Assembly: GCF_958298935.1 (NCBI RefSeq)
Contig: NC_084924.1
Coordinates: forward strand, 28,617,819 to 28,681,818
Reading direction: 5' to 3'
Source of the DNA: Phragmites australis
Lineage: Eukaryota; Streptophyta; Magnoliopsida; Poales; Poaceae
Length of the DNA stretch: 64,000 nt
A model generated the notes under the pieces. It had not been told where the DNA came from, ran no database searches, and saw only the letters and a list, made by a program, of their open reading frames with translations. Both the position numbers and the translations under genes were made by a program. Shown here one piece after another: positions 11,646 through 21,599 of this stretch; the stretch's first letter is position 1; every line of letters starts with the position of its first letter.

Positions 11646-12550
11646 TACATAACTATTCTCGGGAAAGGTGCTTTCGGACAAATTTACATAGGAGTCCTAA
11701 AGGACACAAGTATGCTTGCATTGAAGCAGTTTATCCACGTTGTGAAAGAAAACTTTTCTAAAGAGTCACCGTGACATCAATCACAAGGAGTCACCGTGAC
11801 ATCAATCACAAGAACGCTGTTAGGCTTATTGGTTACTGTGTAGAGGACAATGCTCTAATGATGGTCACCAAATATATCCCTAATGGAAACCCGAGTGATG
11901 TTCTTCACCGTGACAACATTCCCATCCCTTTGGATAGACAACTTAAGGTCACCATAGACTATGCAGAGGGATTGATGTACATGCATTCTCACATGTATAC
12001 GCAGGTTATTTATAGGGACATCAAGCCTGCTAATATACTGTTAGATGGCAGCTTTAATGCAAAAATATTGGACTTTGGAATATCAAGGCTAGTAAATACA
12101 AACAAGACAATATACATGGGTAACGTAATAGGGAGCATAGGTTTCATGGACCCTCCGTTTGCTCGGGATGGGCATCTCACTGTGAAGAGTGATGTTTACC
12201 GCTTTAGAATCGTCCTTTTGGAACTGTTCACCAGGAAAGTCAGTATCGTCGATATATGTACTCAAGCTCTTGCATGGGGGATCAGAGGAGTGAGAGGGAT
12301 GTTTGATACCGAAATTGCCAACCAGAATAACATGGCGATTCTTGAAGAGGTTGGAAAGCTAGCAGGTGAATGCTTGAGGATGGAAAGGTTTAAACGTCCT
12401 AATATGATTGATGTGGCACACCGTCTTTGTATGCTAAAGAAAGCTTCACATCATGAACAAGAACGGGTAGATTCATTCTCTTGGGTAAGTAAGAGCAAGC
12501 GAGCACCTGCAGTTGTAGTCACAATCCCTACTAAGACATTACCATCAGAC
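11646..12550 (+). pseudogene. Kinase domain 1 of tandem-kinase pseudogene (WAK-like)
   Basis: Starts in the glycine-rich loop (LGKGAFG near 11660). It has the VAIK-type lysine (MLALKQF near 11725), the catalytic loop YRDIKPANILL near 12011, DFG near 12071 and MDPPFARDG in the activation segment, then the large C-lobe to about residue LCMLKKA near 12445. Catalytic Lys, Asp and DFG are all kept; HRD reads YRD. A perfect 25-bp tandem duplication at 11763-11812 shifts the frame between the beta-3 strand and the HKNAVRLIGYC segment. After it the frame is open for about 260 codons up to the solo LTR. The open frame running past 12550 to 12928 is read-through into the LTR, not a natural C-terminus. 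Confidence 0.85.
11763..11812 (+). repeat. Perfect 25-bp tandem duplication in kinase 1
   Basis: Two adjacent identical 25-bp units beginning GAGTCACCGTGACATC. 25 is not a multiple of three, so the duplication frameshifts kinase 1. Its perfect identity suggests a recent event. Confidence 0.95.
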
Positions 12551-12986
12551 TGTTGGAACCGACGGTGGCCGTCGAGCTCCGATCAACACCGGCGAACTCA
12601 GAGGAGAAAACGGTGGACGCGATCACCACGAATGCGCAGAACACGGATACACACACGCGAGAGAGAGAGTTCTTTTCAGTGCCAATCGCACACACATTTT
12701 CTGATGCATTGCTTGAATTTAATCCCGGGCTTGATCCGCATTCCCCGCCACGATGCGCAGCTGCACGGTGCGCCTCTTTTTGCGAACAACCGTGCGACAT
12801 GCACTGCGTGCTCACCATGGCGGGAGTCAGCCCTGAAGACGCGGTCACGGCGTGGCAACGGGCAGTCTCCGTCCCACCCACGATTCTACGCAATTACACT
12901 ATGTTTTGTAACAAAATCAAACACCTAGCTAATGCAACTACATGCACGATACATATTTGACATGATTACAGGATGCTTGAGCAACA
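12551..12986. mobile_element. Solo LTR, 436 bp, TSD CAGAC
   Basis: Begins TGTTGG and ends GCAACA, with the inverted ends TGTTG/CAACA usual for LTRs. It is flanked on both sides by CAGAC (12546-12550 and 12987-12991). No internal retroviral genes are present, so it is a solo LTR left by recombination between the LTRs of a full element. It interrupts the linker between the two kinase domains. Its family is not recognised. Confidence 0.9.
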
Positions 12987-13427
12987 CAGACTTGTGCCGC
13001 CATTTCTCGTTGCAGAGATGAAGACTGGGACAAGAAACTTTGATGGCTCGCTCCTAATTTGTATGGGTGGATTGGATAAAGTTTACCATGGTACGGTTGA
13101 TGGGCCGATGGGGGATCAACCATGGTGGCTATCAAGCGTCGCCATTCATCGTCTATGCACGGTTCACATGAGTTTCATACTGAAATAGGGATGTATTCAA
13201 AGCTCCATCACCGTCAACTTGTGCCACTGATCGTTTACTGCGATGAGAAGGACGAGAAGATCCTGGTCTACGATTACATGGCCCGTGGAAGTATGAGTGA
13301 GCATTTGTACATTTTCCAGAAGCCCCACCTTACCTGGAAGCAGCGTCTAGCGATCTGCATTGGTGCAGCTCGTGGCCTGCACTACCTTCACTGAGGTGCA
13401 GAACATACCATCATCCACCATAACCTG
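12987..13427 (+). pseudogene. Kinase domain 2 N-lobe of tandem-kinase pseudogene (CrRLK1L-like)
   Basis: After the LTR junction the sequence encodes a segment typical of CrRLK1L receptor kinases. It includes EMKTGTRNFD, a degenerate glycine-rich loop (CMGGLDKVYHG), VAIKRR with the ATP-binding lysine near 13126, EKILVYDYMARGSM and TWKQRLAICIGAARGLHYLH. A one-base deletion just after the junction and a frame change before VAIK break the frame. A TGA at 13392-13394 follows HYLH. The expected HRDVK catalytic motif reads HHNL, so the Asp is replaced by Asn. Copia element 2 begins immediately after, at 13428. Confidence 0.85.
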
Positions 13428-13588
13428 TAAAAACTTATTAGGAAGCGTTAAACCCTCCCGGACCACTTTACGTGTTAATATAGGACAGGAAAAACCCCGC
13501 CGTGATAAGTACATAACAAACTAGGAGATTGCAAAAGATTACAATAGATTTCAGAAGATACTATCCTCTCTAAGCATATCTTCCAACA
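13428..13588 (-). repeat. 3' LTR of copia element 2
   Basis: 161-bp LTR bounded outside by ACCTG and inside by the polypurine tract (ACCCCCCTCAAT on the plus strand). Its short length is within the range of small grass copia LTRs. Confidence 0.93.
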
Positions 13589-13599
13589 ACCCCCCTCAA

Positions 13600-16056
13600 T
13601 CATAACTTACACAAGTTAAGATTACACCTGAAATCTTCCAACTGTCGAGTAGAAAGAGGCTTTGTAAATCCATCAGCTATTTGATCTTTAGAAGATACAA
13701 ACCGAATGTCTAGAACTTTGCGTGCTACACGTTCACGCACAAAATGATAGTCCATCTCAATATGTTTGATTCTTGCATGAAACACTGGATTAGATGATAA
13801 ATATGTTGCACCAATATTATCACACTAAAGACATGCTGCTGAAGGATGAGGAATACCAAGTTCTTGTAATAGTGCTTGTACCCACATTATTTTAGCAGTT
13901 GCATTTGCTAGAGATTTATGTTCTGCTTCTGTACTTGATCTTGATATTGTAGCTTGTTTTCTGGCACTCCATGACACAAGGTTAGAGCCAAGAAACACTG
14001 CAAAACCACCAGTGGATCTTCTGTCATCTGGACATCCAGCCCAATCTACATTAGAGAATGCACTAACTAGCATAGATGAAGACCTTCCAAGGTTTAAACC
14101 AATGCCTAGAGTGCCTCTGAGATATCTCAAAATTCTTTTCACTGCAGTCCAATGCAGAGTAGTAGGTGCATGCAAGAACTGACATACTTTATTTACAGAG
14201 AAAGAAATATCAGGTCTTATTAAAGTTAAATATTGAAGTGCTCCAACCAAACTTCTATACCGTGTAGCATCAACGGGACCTAGAGAATTTCCTTCTCGGG
14301 CCGAAAGTTTTTCTATAGTAGACAGAGGTGTGCATGCTGGTTTACAATTATACATACATGCAAATCTTAATATATCTGGAGTATACTTCTCTTGAGTTAA
14401 TAACAGACCATCGTGTGCTTTCTTTACTTCTATACCCAAAAAATAATGGAGGTTACCAAGATCCTTGAGAGCAAAATCTTTCTCCAAATTACGAAGCAAG
14501 GTCATAGTAGCATCCTGAGATGAACTCACAACAATAATATCATCAACATATACCAATACAAAAATAGTGACATTGCCTTTGTTGAAGAAGAATAATGAAG
14601 TATCAGCCTTTGAAGCAATAAAACCAAGATCTTGTAACCTCATACTCGATCTAGAATACCATGCTCTAGGGGCTTGTTTCAAACCATATAAAGCCTTATC
14701 TAACTTACACACATGATGTGGTTTGGACTTGTCCTCAAAACCTGGTGGTTGTTTCATATAAACTTCTTCCTCTAGAACGACATGAAGAAACGCATTCTAT
14801 ACATCCAATTGGCGAATATTCCAACCTTTTGATACTGAAATAGACAAAATAATATGAATAGTAGCAGCTTTGACTACAAGACTGAAAGTGTCCTCATAGT
14901 CAATAGCATATCGTTGCTTAAATCCTTTAGCAACTAATCGAGCCTTGTATCTATCAATTGTACCATCTGCCTTTCTTTTAACTTTATAGACCCACTTACA
15001 ATTTATGATGTTTCTTCCTTTGCAAGGTGGAACTAAGTGCCATGTATCATTTTTCATAAGAGCAGAAAATTCATTTTTCATAACCTCCTTCCAGTCTTTA
15101 CTACTAAAAGCCTCTTGTATACTTTGTGGCTCACCAGTAGCAGTTAAAAGCCCATACCTAACAGTACCATCAGTATAAATTTTTGGTTTTGTAATACCTT
15201 TCCTTAGTCTGGTTACCGGTCCGGACTGTACTGGCTCTGGTGACGGAGAGGATTCTGCACTGAGTTGGATTCCTTGTACATGCTCGAAATTGATGGCGTC
15301 AACTTGTGGTACTGTACTGGCGCCATCACCTAGAGAAGTACGCCCAGGGGAGTGCGCACTGCCTCCAGCCAATGGGCTGTGCCCGGGAGAATAAGCATCT
15401 GGATTAACGATGCTGCCACCGCCGGTTCCAGAAGGATATGCATCAGCTCCAGGAGAGACCCCACCGGGATTTGTGCCGCTGCCGTCATGCACAACGGGAT
15501 TAGCACCTTGATTAATGCTGCTGCCACCATGCATGTCCATGCCATGCACGTCCAGAAGCAAATCTTCATTGTTTAACACTACATCTCCACAAGAAATATT
15601 AGCAGGATTATTAATCATAGATTGATCACCTATTGTTACACCCCCTTGATCAATATTTGATGGATTTCGGACGCCAACAGGAAGTAAAGAGATTTCTGAA
15701 CGGAGAAGAGCACTGGCATTAAGATGAAGGCGAGCAAATGGGAAAACATTTTCATCAAAAACAATATCCCTAGAGATATAAACACGCCCTTCCGATATAT
15801 CTAGACATTTGAACCCCTTGTGGAGAGGACTATACCCAAGGAAAGCACATTGCTTAAAACGAAATTGAAGCTTTCGAGAGTTATATGGTCGGAGATTTGG
15901 CCAACATGCACAACCAAAAATGCGAAGAGAATTATAATCTAGTTTTTCATGAAATAAACGTTCCAAAGGAATAGAGTATTGTATGACTTTGCTGGGAAGA
16001 CGATTGATCAAATAGGTGGTTGTTATGAAAGCTTCATCCCAGAATTTCAATGGCAT
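13600..16056 (-). pseudogene. Copia element 2 integrase C-part, RT and RNase H
   Basis: Minus-strand coding continues from the integrase C-terminal region (16056) through a serine/glycine-rich linker into reverse transcriptase ([20 protein letters not shown] near 14980; [13 protein letters not shown] near 14680; catalytic LVYVDDIIV near 14540 intact). It then runs through RNase H ([15 protein letters not shown] near 14040) to the C-terminus near 13600. Only a few stops interrupt it, after LDV near 14797 and after ACL near 13825, so it is much better preserved than copia element 1. The YVDD catalytic residues are present, but the stops make the copy non-autonomous. Confidence 0.92.
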
Positions 16057-16209
16057 AGAAGCATGAGCAAGGAGAGATAGACCAACCTCAACTATATGAC
16101 GATGCTTCCTTTCTGCCGAGCCATTCTGCTGATGAGCATAAGGACATGAAACATGATGTGAAATACCAATCCTCTGAAAGAAATTATTTAGCCTTTGATA
16201 TTCACCTCC

Positions 16210-17911
16210 CTAATCTGTTTGCATAGTTATGATCTTTCTACCAAAGAGTCTTTCTACAAGATTCTGAAACTCATGAATTTTTTGAAAAATTTTAGATTTT
16301 TCTTTAAGCAAGTAAATCCATGTAAACTTGCTGTAATCATCAATAAAGCTAACATAATACTTCTTTCGTCCAACAGAACTGGGTGCAGGGCCCCAAACAT
16401 CTGAAAACACAAGTTCTAAAGGAAAACTAGAGACACTTGTAGACTTAGGATAAGGCAACTGATGGCTCTTGGCCTTCTGACATGCATCACACACAGACTC
16501 TTTTATTGGACTCATCTAAACATGAGAGATTATTCATACTAATGACTTGTTGGACGATAGATGATGATGGATGGCCTAAACGACTGTGCCATCTTGTAGA
16601 CAAAGGTTTGATGGCACCACAAACTTGTCGATTTTGACTAGATGGTGAGAAGGGCGGCAACGGGTAGAGGCCACCCTTACTCCTGCCGTGAAGAAGGGTT
16701 TTCTTCATTGCCTGATCCTTAATCAAAAAGAAATTTGGATGAAATTCAAAGAAAGCTCTATTATCATTAGCAAGACGGTGAACAGAAACAAGATTTTTAT
16801 TGGCCTTAGGAACATGAAGAACATTATTTAGATGTAAACGGCAACTAGGGGTATGAACAATAGCATGACCAATGATTAATATTGATACCTGCACCACTGG
16901 CTGTGTGGACTTGATCATTGCCGGTATACTTGTCTCTCACAGTCAGTTTGTCAAGATTGCTCGTGATATGATCTGTTGCCCCCGTATCGGTGTACCAGTT
17001 TGTATCAACACCGTACGAAGTGGTGGCTGCAGCAGCACTCCTTTCTTCTCCTATAAAAGAGGTGTCAAACCTTTTGTAGCACTTGATGACAGTGAGACCG
17101 ATCTTGTTGCACAATTGGCAGATCGGTCGGTTGGAGTTGTTGGAGTAGCCGCCGCCATTGTTGCTTGATCAATTGTTGAAGTAGTCGCCTCGGCCGCGGC
17201 TATTGCCACGACCACGGTCGCCACGCCCGCGACCATCACGTCCACCACGTCCTCTCGACACGGAGTTGACGAAGGACTGCAAGCTGCCATGAAGGAGGTC
17301 CATGCGCATCTCAAAAGAGAGCATCTGCGCATAGAGTTCTTCCACTGTGATGGGCTCCACCCGAGCCGCAATAGCTGAGACCAGTGGGTTGTAGTCGATG
17401 TCGAGGCCAGCGAGGATGTAGGAGACCAATTCTTCATCATCAAGTTTCTTGCCCGCAGATGTCATCTCATCTGCTGAGGACTTCATCTTGCCGAAGTACT
17501 CTGCAACAGTCATGGCGCCTTTCTGAGTCGTCGATAGCGTCATGCGAGTGTTGATGACTCGCGCTCGAGATTGTGAAGCAAAAATTCCTTCAATCGCACT
17601 CCACACAGCAGCAACCATCGGCATGGTGACGACCTGTGTGAGGATATCGCGCGACACTGAAGACAACAGAAAACTCAGAACTTGTTGTTCCTGAGCCATC
17701 CATCGTTCGAGCGCAGGATTCGGAACCTTCTCAGTATCCTTGTCGCCAAGCCGGCCATCTGCGCGCCGCGCAGAGCCGCGAGAACCTGCACCTTCCAAAT
17801 GGCATGGTTCGATTTCGTGAGCTTCTCAGTGACCGATTGGCCAAGGAGAGGGGAGCCAGATGAGTAGGGATCCACCATGGAGGATTCGGATGGGAGAGCT
17901 GCCGCCGCCAT
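16210..17911 (-). pseudogene. Copia element 2 gag, protease and integrase N-part
   Basis: The gag start is an ATG on the minus strand at 17911 (MAAAALPSESS). Gag runs to about 17169 with one frameshift near 17790 and ends in an RGG/RGR-rich basic segment. The zinc knuckle near 17110 reads CNKIGLTVIKC; the expected His is replaced by Leu. Protease follows with DTGATDHIT near 17000, then GAG-pre-integrase and the integrase zinc-binding motif and core (VFSDVWGP near 16420), interrupted by stops near 16500 and 16210. The element was autonomous in structure but this copy cannot make a full polyprotein. Confidence 0.9.
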
Positions 17912-17946
17912 GGATGAGGAGGAAGAACCCTAGGCTCTGATTACCA

Positions 17947-18110
17947 TAAAAACTTATTAGGAAGAGTTAAACCCTTCCAGACCGCTTTACATGTTAATAT
18001 AGGACAGAAAAAACCCCCACCGTGACAAGTACATAACAAACTAGAAGATTACAGAAGATTACAATAGATTTCAGAAGATACTATCCTATCTCTAAGCATA
18101 TCTTCCAACA
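17947..18110 (-). repeat. 5' LTR of copia element 2
   Basis: 164-bp partner LTR; the primer-binding-site complement lies directly to its left (17933-17946) and ACCTG directly to its right. Confidence 0.93.
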
Positions 18111-18675
18111 ACCTGAGTCAACAAATATTCTCCTGGATGATAATTGGGTTGCCAAGATTGCAGATGCCGGTCTGTCCAAGACTGGAATACCAACTAGTGG
18201 CATGAGAATTTTTCTGGGGCAGTTATTGTGTCCTGGACCCTGAATACGTCTGCACCGGCCAGTTGACTGAGAAACCAGATGTCTATTCTTTTGGTGCCGT
18301 GTTTTTTCAGATCCTCTGTGCCGGGCCTGTTGTGGACCGCAATCTTCCGATGAATTAAGTTAACTTGTTGAATTGGGCATTGCGTTGTAAGGAGGTGGGC
18401 AAACTTTATCAGATTGTTGACCCCACCTAAATTATCAGATTAGTCAACGGTGTTTCCAAAAGTTTATCGATACTGCTGAGAAGTGTGGTGCTGATCGGGG
18501 TATTGACCGTCCATGCCCTTCAGTTGCAGTTGAGTGTGGAGGTGGACGGAAGCTAATTAAAATTGATGGCCTGGTGTCAGACGATGGCATGGGCGAACAA
18601 ATTGTGATCAATATGGATTCTGAAGAGCTAGCTCTCAACGCTGCCTTCTCGCAGGTCGTGATTCCCTTGAGCTAG
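18111..18675 (+). pseudogene. Kinase domain 2 C-lobe and tail of tandem-kinase pseudogene
   Basis: Continues kinase 2 straight after the ACCTG duplication: STNILLDDNWVAK, then DAG in place of DFG near 18163, GLSKTG, a damaged activation segment, a PEY-like motif, TGQLTEKPDVYSFGAVFF, and the C-lobe with several stops and frame changes between 18200 and 18450. From about 18440 the frame is open to the end (CFQKFIDTAEKC, then GIDRPCPSV). A short acidic tail reads INMDSEELALNAAFSQ and the stop is at 18673-18675. The intact tail suggests the true end of the gene is preserved. Confidence 0.85.
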
Positions 18676-19677
18676 TTTTCATGAGTTTATTCTGTTATTT
18701 CTTTATCCTGCAGGAGTATTACACATTGTTCCTTGCCTTGTATTTCCTCCTGTGACTACACTTCATTATTGGCTTGTATTATATGTCCGACTGCTGTTGA
18801 CACAAGAGAAATTGTACATGTAAAATTAAGTGATGTGCACCATCTTTTCGGTTTTTGTAGTGTTACGATGTCCTTTGGAGAAGTCTGAATTCGTTCAACA
18901 GCTAAGTTTCATGTAATAATCTTGCAACCACGATGACAAATTGTTTTAAACCTTTGATTGTGTGATGTGCTCGGACAGAATCTGAATTCTATTGTTACTT
19001 GATTTTCTAAACTATACGGATTCAAACAAGTGGCTGATGGATTATTTTCAGGTATTATCAGTTTTCATATCTTCGGTATTCTTTTCCGCTGTTGGGGAGG
19101 CTTTGTTTCTATATGCTCATTGATTGCATCAGCAGGTCCTGATATTCGAGTACACTCGGTATCTTCTTGTGTCGTATCTATAAATTTGTTACTTCAATTT
19201 CAGACAGTGAATGCCATGGGATGGACATTCCTTTATTTTGCTATTCAATTTGTTGTGATCAGTATAGTGTGCAGGAGCAGGAGCAGGCTTCCTCATATAA
19301 TCGCTTGTATTCTGTTCCTAAATAAAACAATTAGTTTTGCCATTTTTCCAGTGCATGGAACTAATTTATTTTCAATCACCGCTCTACGATAGTAACTGAA
19401 AAATAAGTTGGTTTTAAGTACTTGAAAAAATAGTAACACCCTAAAACAAAACCCGCAAGTTATTTCTTCATACTCACAAGTCCATGCTTTATGTTGGACG
19501 GAAGGTGGTGTGGCAGTGTTTGAGTGTTTTGCCCGGAGAGCAGTCCAACGAAGGTGCTTGAAGAGATATTTACAGCAAGAATCAGTTTCTTGTGCGACGT
19601 TAGGTTAAATAATGTGCTAATTTTCAGAACCGGTTCTTAATTAAGCTTTGGTGCTTTTAAAGCATCAAGATGGGACC
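18676..19677. other. 3' flank of kinase pseudogene, no further gene seen
   Basis: AT-rich sequence with stop codons in all frames apart from one chance 120-codon frame at 19030-19392 that resembles no family I know. It probably holds the former 3' UTR (TTGTATTTCC and TGTACATG-like stretches soon after the stop) and ordinary intergenic DNA. Confidence 0.5.
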
Positions 19678-19680
19678 TAA

Positions 19681-20372
19681 GAGCAACTTCAATCGGCTCT
19701 CTGCTCCCCTCTTTATTCTAAATTTTAGCAAAAACAGCTAAAAAAATCTCTCCAACTGGTTCCTTATCCAACTCCTTATTTTTGGGCTTCGTATTTACCC
19801 TTTTTTCTCTCCACATCTAGTAAATGGGAGAGGTTCCCTATCCACCTATTGCTGCTCTTGCGCAAGTGAGGAGAACAGAGGGGGAGAGAGAGAGCAGGTG
19901 AGGGCTGACACGTTATAAGAGCAGTTACCTCATAAGCACACGCGTTGTAAGAATTTGTAAGAGCAGTTGTCACATAAGCACACGTGTTATAAGAGTAGTT
20001 ACTACACAAGTACACGTATTATAAGAGCAGTTACCATACAAGCACACACGTTATAAGAATTTGTAAGAGCGGTTATCACACAAGCACACGTGTTGTAAGA
20101 GTAGTTACCACACAAGTACATGTTTTGTAAGAGTAGTTACCATATATACACATGCGTTGTAAGAATTTGTCAAAGTAGTTACCGTACGAGCATACGCATT
20201 GTAAGAGCAGTTAGAAATATAGCCGTCAAAAATAACATGCACACGTATTTGACAGAGTAGTTACCATACAAGCACACGCATTGTAAGAGCAGTTAGAAAT
20301 ATAGCCGTCGAAAATAACATGCATACGTATTTATCAGAGTAGTTACCACACAAGCACACGCATTGTCAGAGT
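19681..20372. mobile_element. PIF/Harbinger-like element, left end, with minisatellite
   Basis: Preceded by the trinucleotide TAA (19678-19680), the sequence starts GAGCAACTTCAATCGGCTC. This resembles the termini of PIF/Harbinger elements elsewhere in the window and is followed by AT- and CT-rich DNA. Most of the remainder is a 32-bp minisatellite. The element is cut off at about 20372, where chromovirus copy B begins, so its right terminus is missing. Confidence 0.6.
19912..20372. repeat. 32-bp minisatellite array 1
   Basis: About a dozen imperfect units with core AAGAGTAGTTACCACACAAG followed by CACACGTRTTGT. Some units carry an extra 10-12 bp (AAGAATTTGT), and two contain an insertion with ATAGCCGTCRAAAATAACATG. 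The same repeat occurs at 30932-31330. Confidence 0.9.
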
Positions 20373-20516
20373 AGTTGCACTACACTTTTGATCATACATT
20401 CTCCTTATATTATGATGCTCTAGTGTGCATCATTTGCCTTGGTTCGATCAGTGCCGTTTTCATCAAGTCAGAGTTTAGCATTTCACCATTTTTTTCTTTC
20501 TACCATCTCTAATAGA

Positions 20517-21597
20517 ATGAGAACCTACCAAAGTTTGGGAGATCTTCCAGAGGGTTCCAATGAGAACCACGCTCTACCACCTCCACCACTGAGTATGGCG
20601 GATGTCTTAATGCAAATTGAGCAAAACCATCAAGCTCAGACGTCTCTCCTCAAAGCTCTCGTGCGTAACACTTCACGGTGGAGGTAGAGCCGGATGCCGG
20701 GATGACTTCTCGGATTTCCTTAAGACTCAGGTGCCCACTTTCATGTGGGCTAAGGATCCTCTTGATGTCGACCAATGGCTCTAAACCATCGAGCAGAAGC
20801 TTGCGCTTCTCCGGTGTGTGGTCCAACTTTCTGGCCATGCATGCCGCCAACCACTGGGTGTCTTGGGTGGAGTTCCGCCAAGCCTTCCACGACTATCATA
20901 TTTCCAAGGAGATTATGGAGGTCAAGAGGCGGGAGTTTCTAGACCTCAAGTAGGGAGGCAAGTCAGTGATGGAGTATGTACAGGTGTTCAACCACCTTGC
21001 ACAGTATGAGGCGGATGAGGTCAACACCGATGAGTGGAAGTAATACCGCTTTGTGAATGGTCTCTCTTCCAAGATGCAAAACCGCTTGTCGGCTCATCAG
21101 TTCACCGATTTCAACAAATTGGTGACCACATCCCTCACTATCGAGTTCAAGATGAAGAACCACCAAGAGGAGAAAAAGCGCAAGAGGGTTTTGTCGCCTT
21201 CTATGGGCGGGAGCTCTCAACGTACACAGATGGAGAGTCAACCTCCTTCATCTCACAAATCGGCCTCAACTGCTTCACGGCCAATGTGGATAGTACGGTG
21301 TCTATCTTTCTTCGCTCCGCAAGGACAACCTCTAAGACCTACCATATCTCAGGGGAGTGTGACAAGTGGCCCCGGTAACCTGTGTTACAATTGTGACCAT
21401 GTTGGTCACTATGTGCGGGATTGCCCTTTCCCAAAGCCAAGAACCGTGGCAACTGGTCCAAGGCCTTCACAGTCAGCTCAACCCCTTCCCCAAGTTTCCA
21501 AGGCCGTGCAAGTCCCCAAGCGCAGCCGAGTCAACTACACCACCATCGAGGAGGCTCACAAGGGTGTCAACATATTAATGGGTGTGTTGCTTATGTA
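20517..21597 (+). pseudogene. Chromovirus copy B gag
   Basis: An ATG at 20517 starts a gag-like reading (SLGDLPEGSNENHALPP). Frameshifts near 20690 and a stop near 21042 interrupt it. A clean CCHC zinc knuckle, CYNCDHVGHYVRDC, lies at 21383-21424, followed by a basic proline/serine-rich segment to the stop at 21596. Gag would form the particle and bind element RNA. The zinc-knuckle residues are intact although the upstream frame is broken. Confidence 0.85.
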
Positions 21598-21599
21598 GT

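Larger units (their letters stand above)
13428..18110 (-). mobile_element. Ty1/copia LTR retrotransposon 2, full-length
   Basis: Complete copia element with LTRs at 13428-13588 and 17947-18110, flanked by a perfect 5-bp target-site duplication ACCTG (13423-13427 and 18111-18115). On the minus strand the LTR runs TGTTGGAAGA...AAGTTTTTA, so the 3' dinucleotide is TA, not CA. The primer-binding site next to the right LTR reads TGGTAATCAGAGCC, close to the Met-tRNA type. A purine tract (GAGGGGGGT) abuts the left LTR. The LTRs differ at about a dozen positions by eye, so the insertion is not very recent. It cuts the catalytic loop of kinase 2. Confidence 0.95.
6053..18675 (+). pseudogene. Receptor-like tandem-kinase pseudogene (composite locus)
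   Basis: A host-derived gene broken into four pieces by three retroelement insertions. A pyrimidine-rich tract ending CAG at 6050-6052 looks like a splice acceptor. The downstream exon reads ...ERITNNY into copia element 1. Beyond that element the reading resumes as TILGKGAFG, the glycine-rich loop of kinase 1. After kinase 1 come a linker, a solo LTR, the N-lobe of kinase 2, copia element 2, then the C-lobe and a tail ending at 18675. Kinase 1 resembles WAK-like grass receptor kinases; kinase 2 resembles the CrRLK1L (FERONIA-like) group. Such tandem kinases are known in grasses. No extracellular or transmembrane segment is visible upstream. Stops, a one-base deletion and a 25-bp duplication add to the damage, so it is a pseudogene unless an intact allele exists. 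Confidence 0.8.

Noticed and set aside
12551..12960. C-terminal extension of kinase 1 and overlapping frames
   Set aside because: This is read-through into a solo LTR bounded by CAGAC; not part of the host protein.
19030..19392. 120-codon hydrophobic plus-strand frame
   Set aside because: No promoter, homology or splice context; located in the 3' flank of a pseudogene and consistent with a chance frame in T-rich DNA.
19912..20372. Regularly spaced short repeats resembling a CRISPR array
   Set aside because: The whole unit including the spacer is repeated and diverged, the genome is a plant, and the same unit recurs at 30932-31330 within transposon ends. It is a minisatellite.
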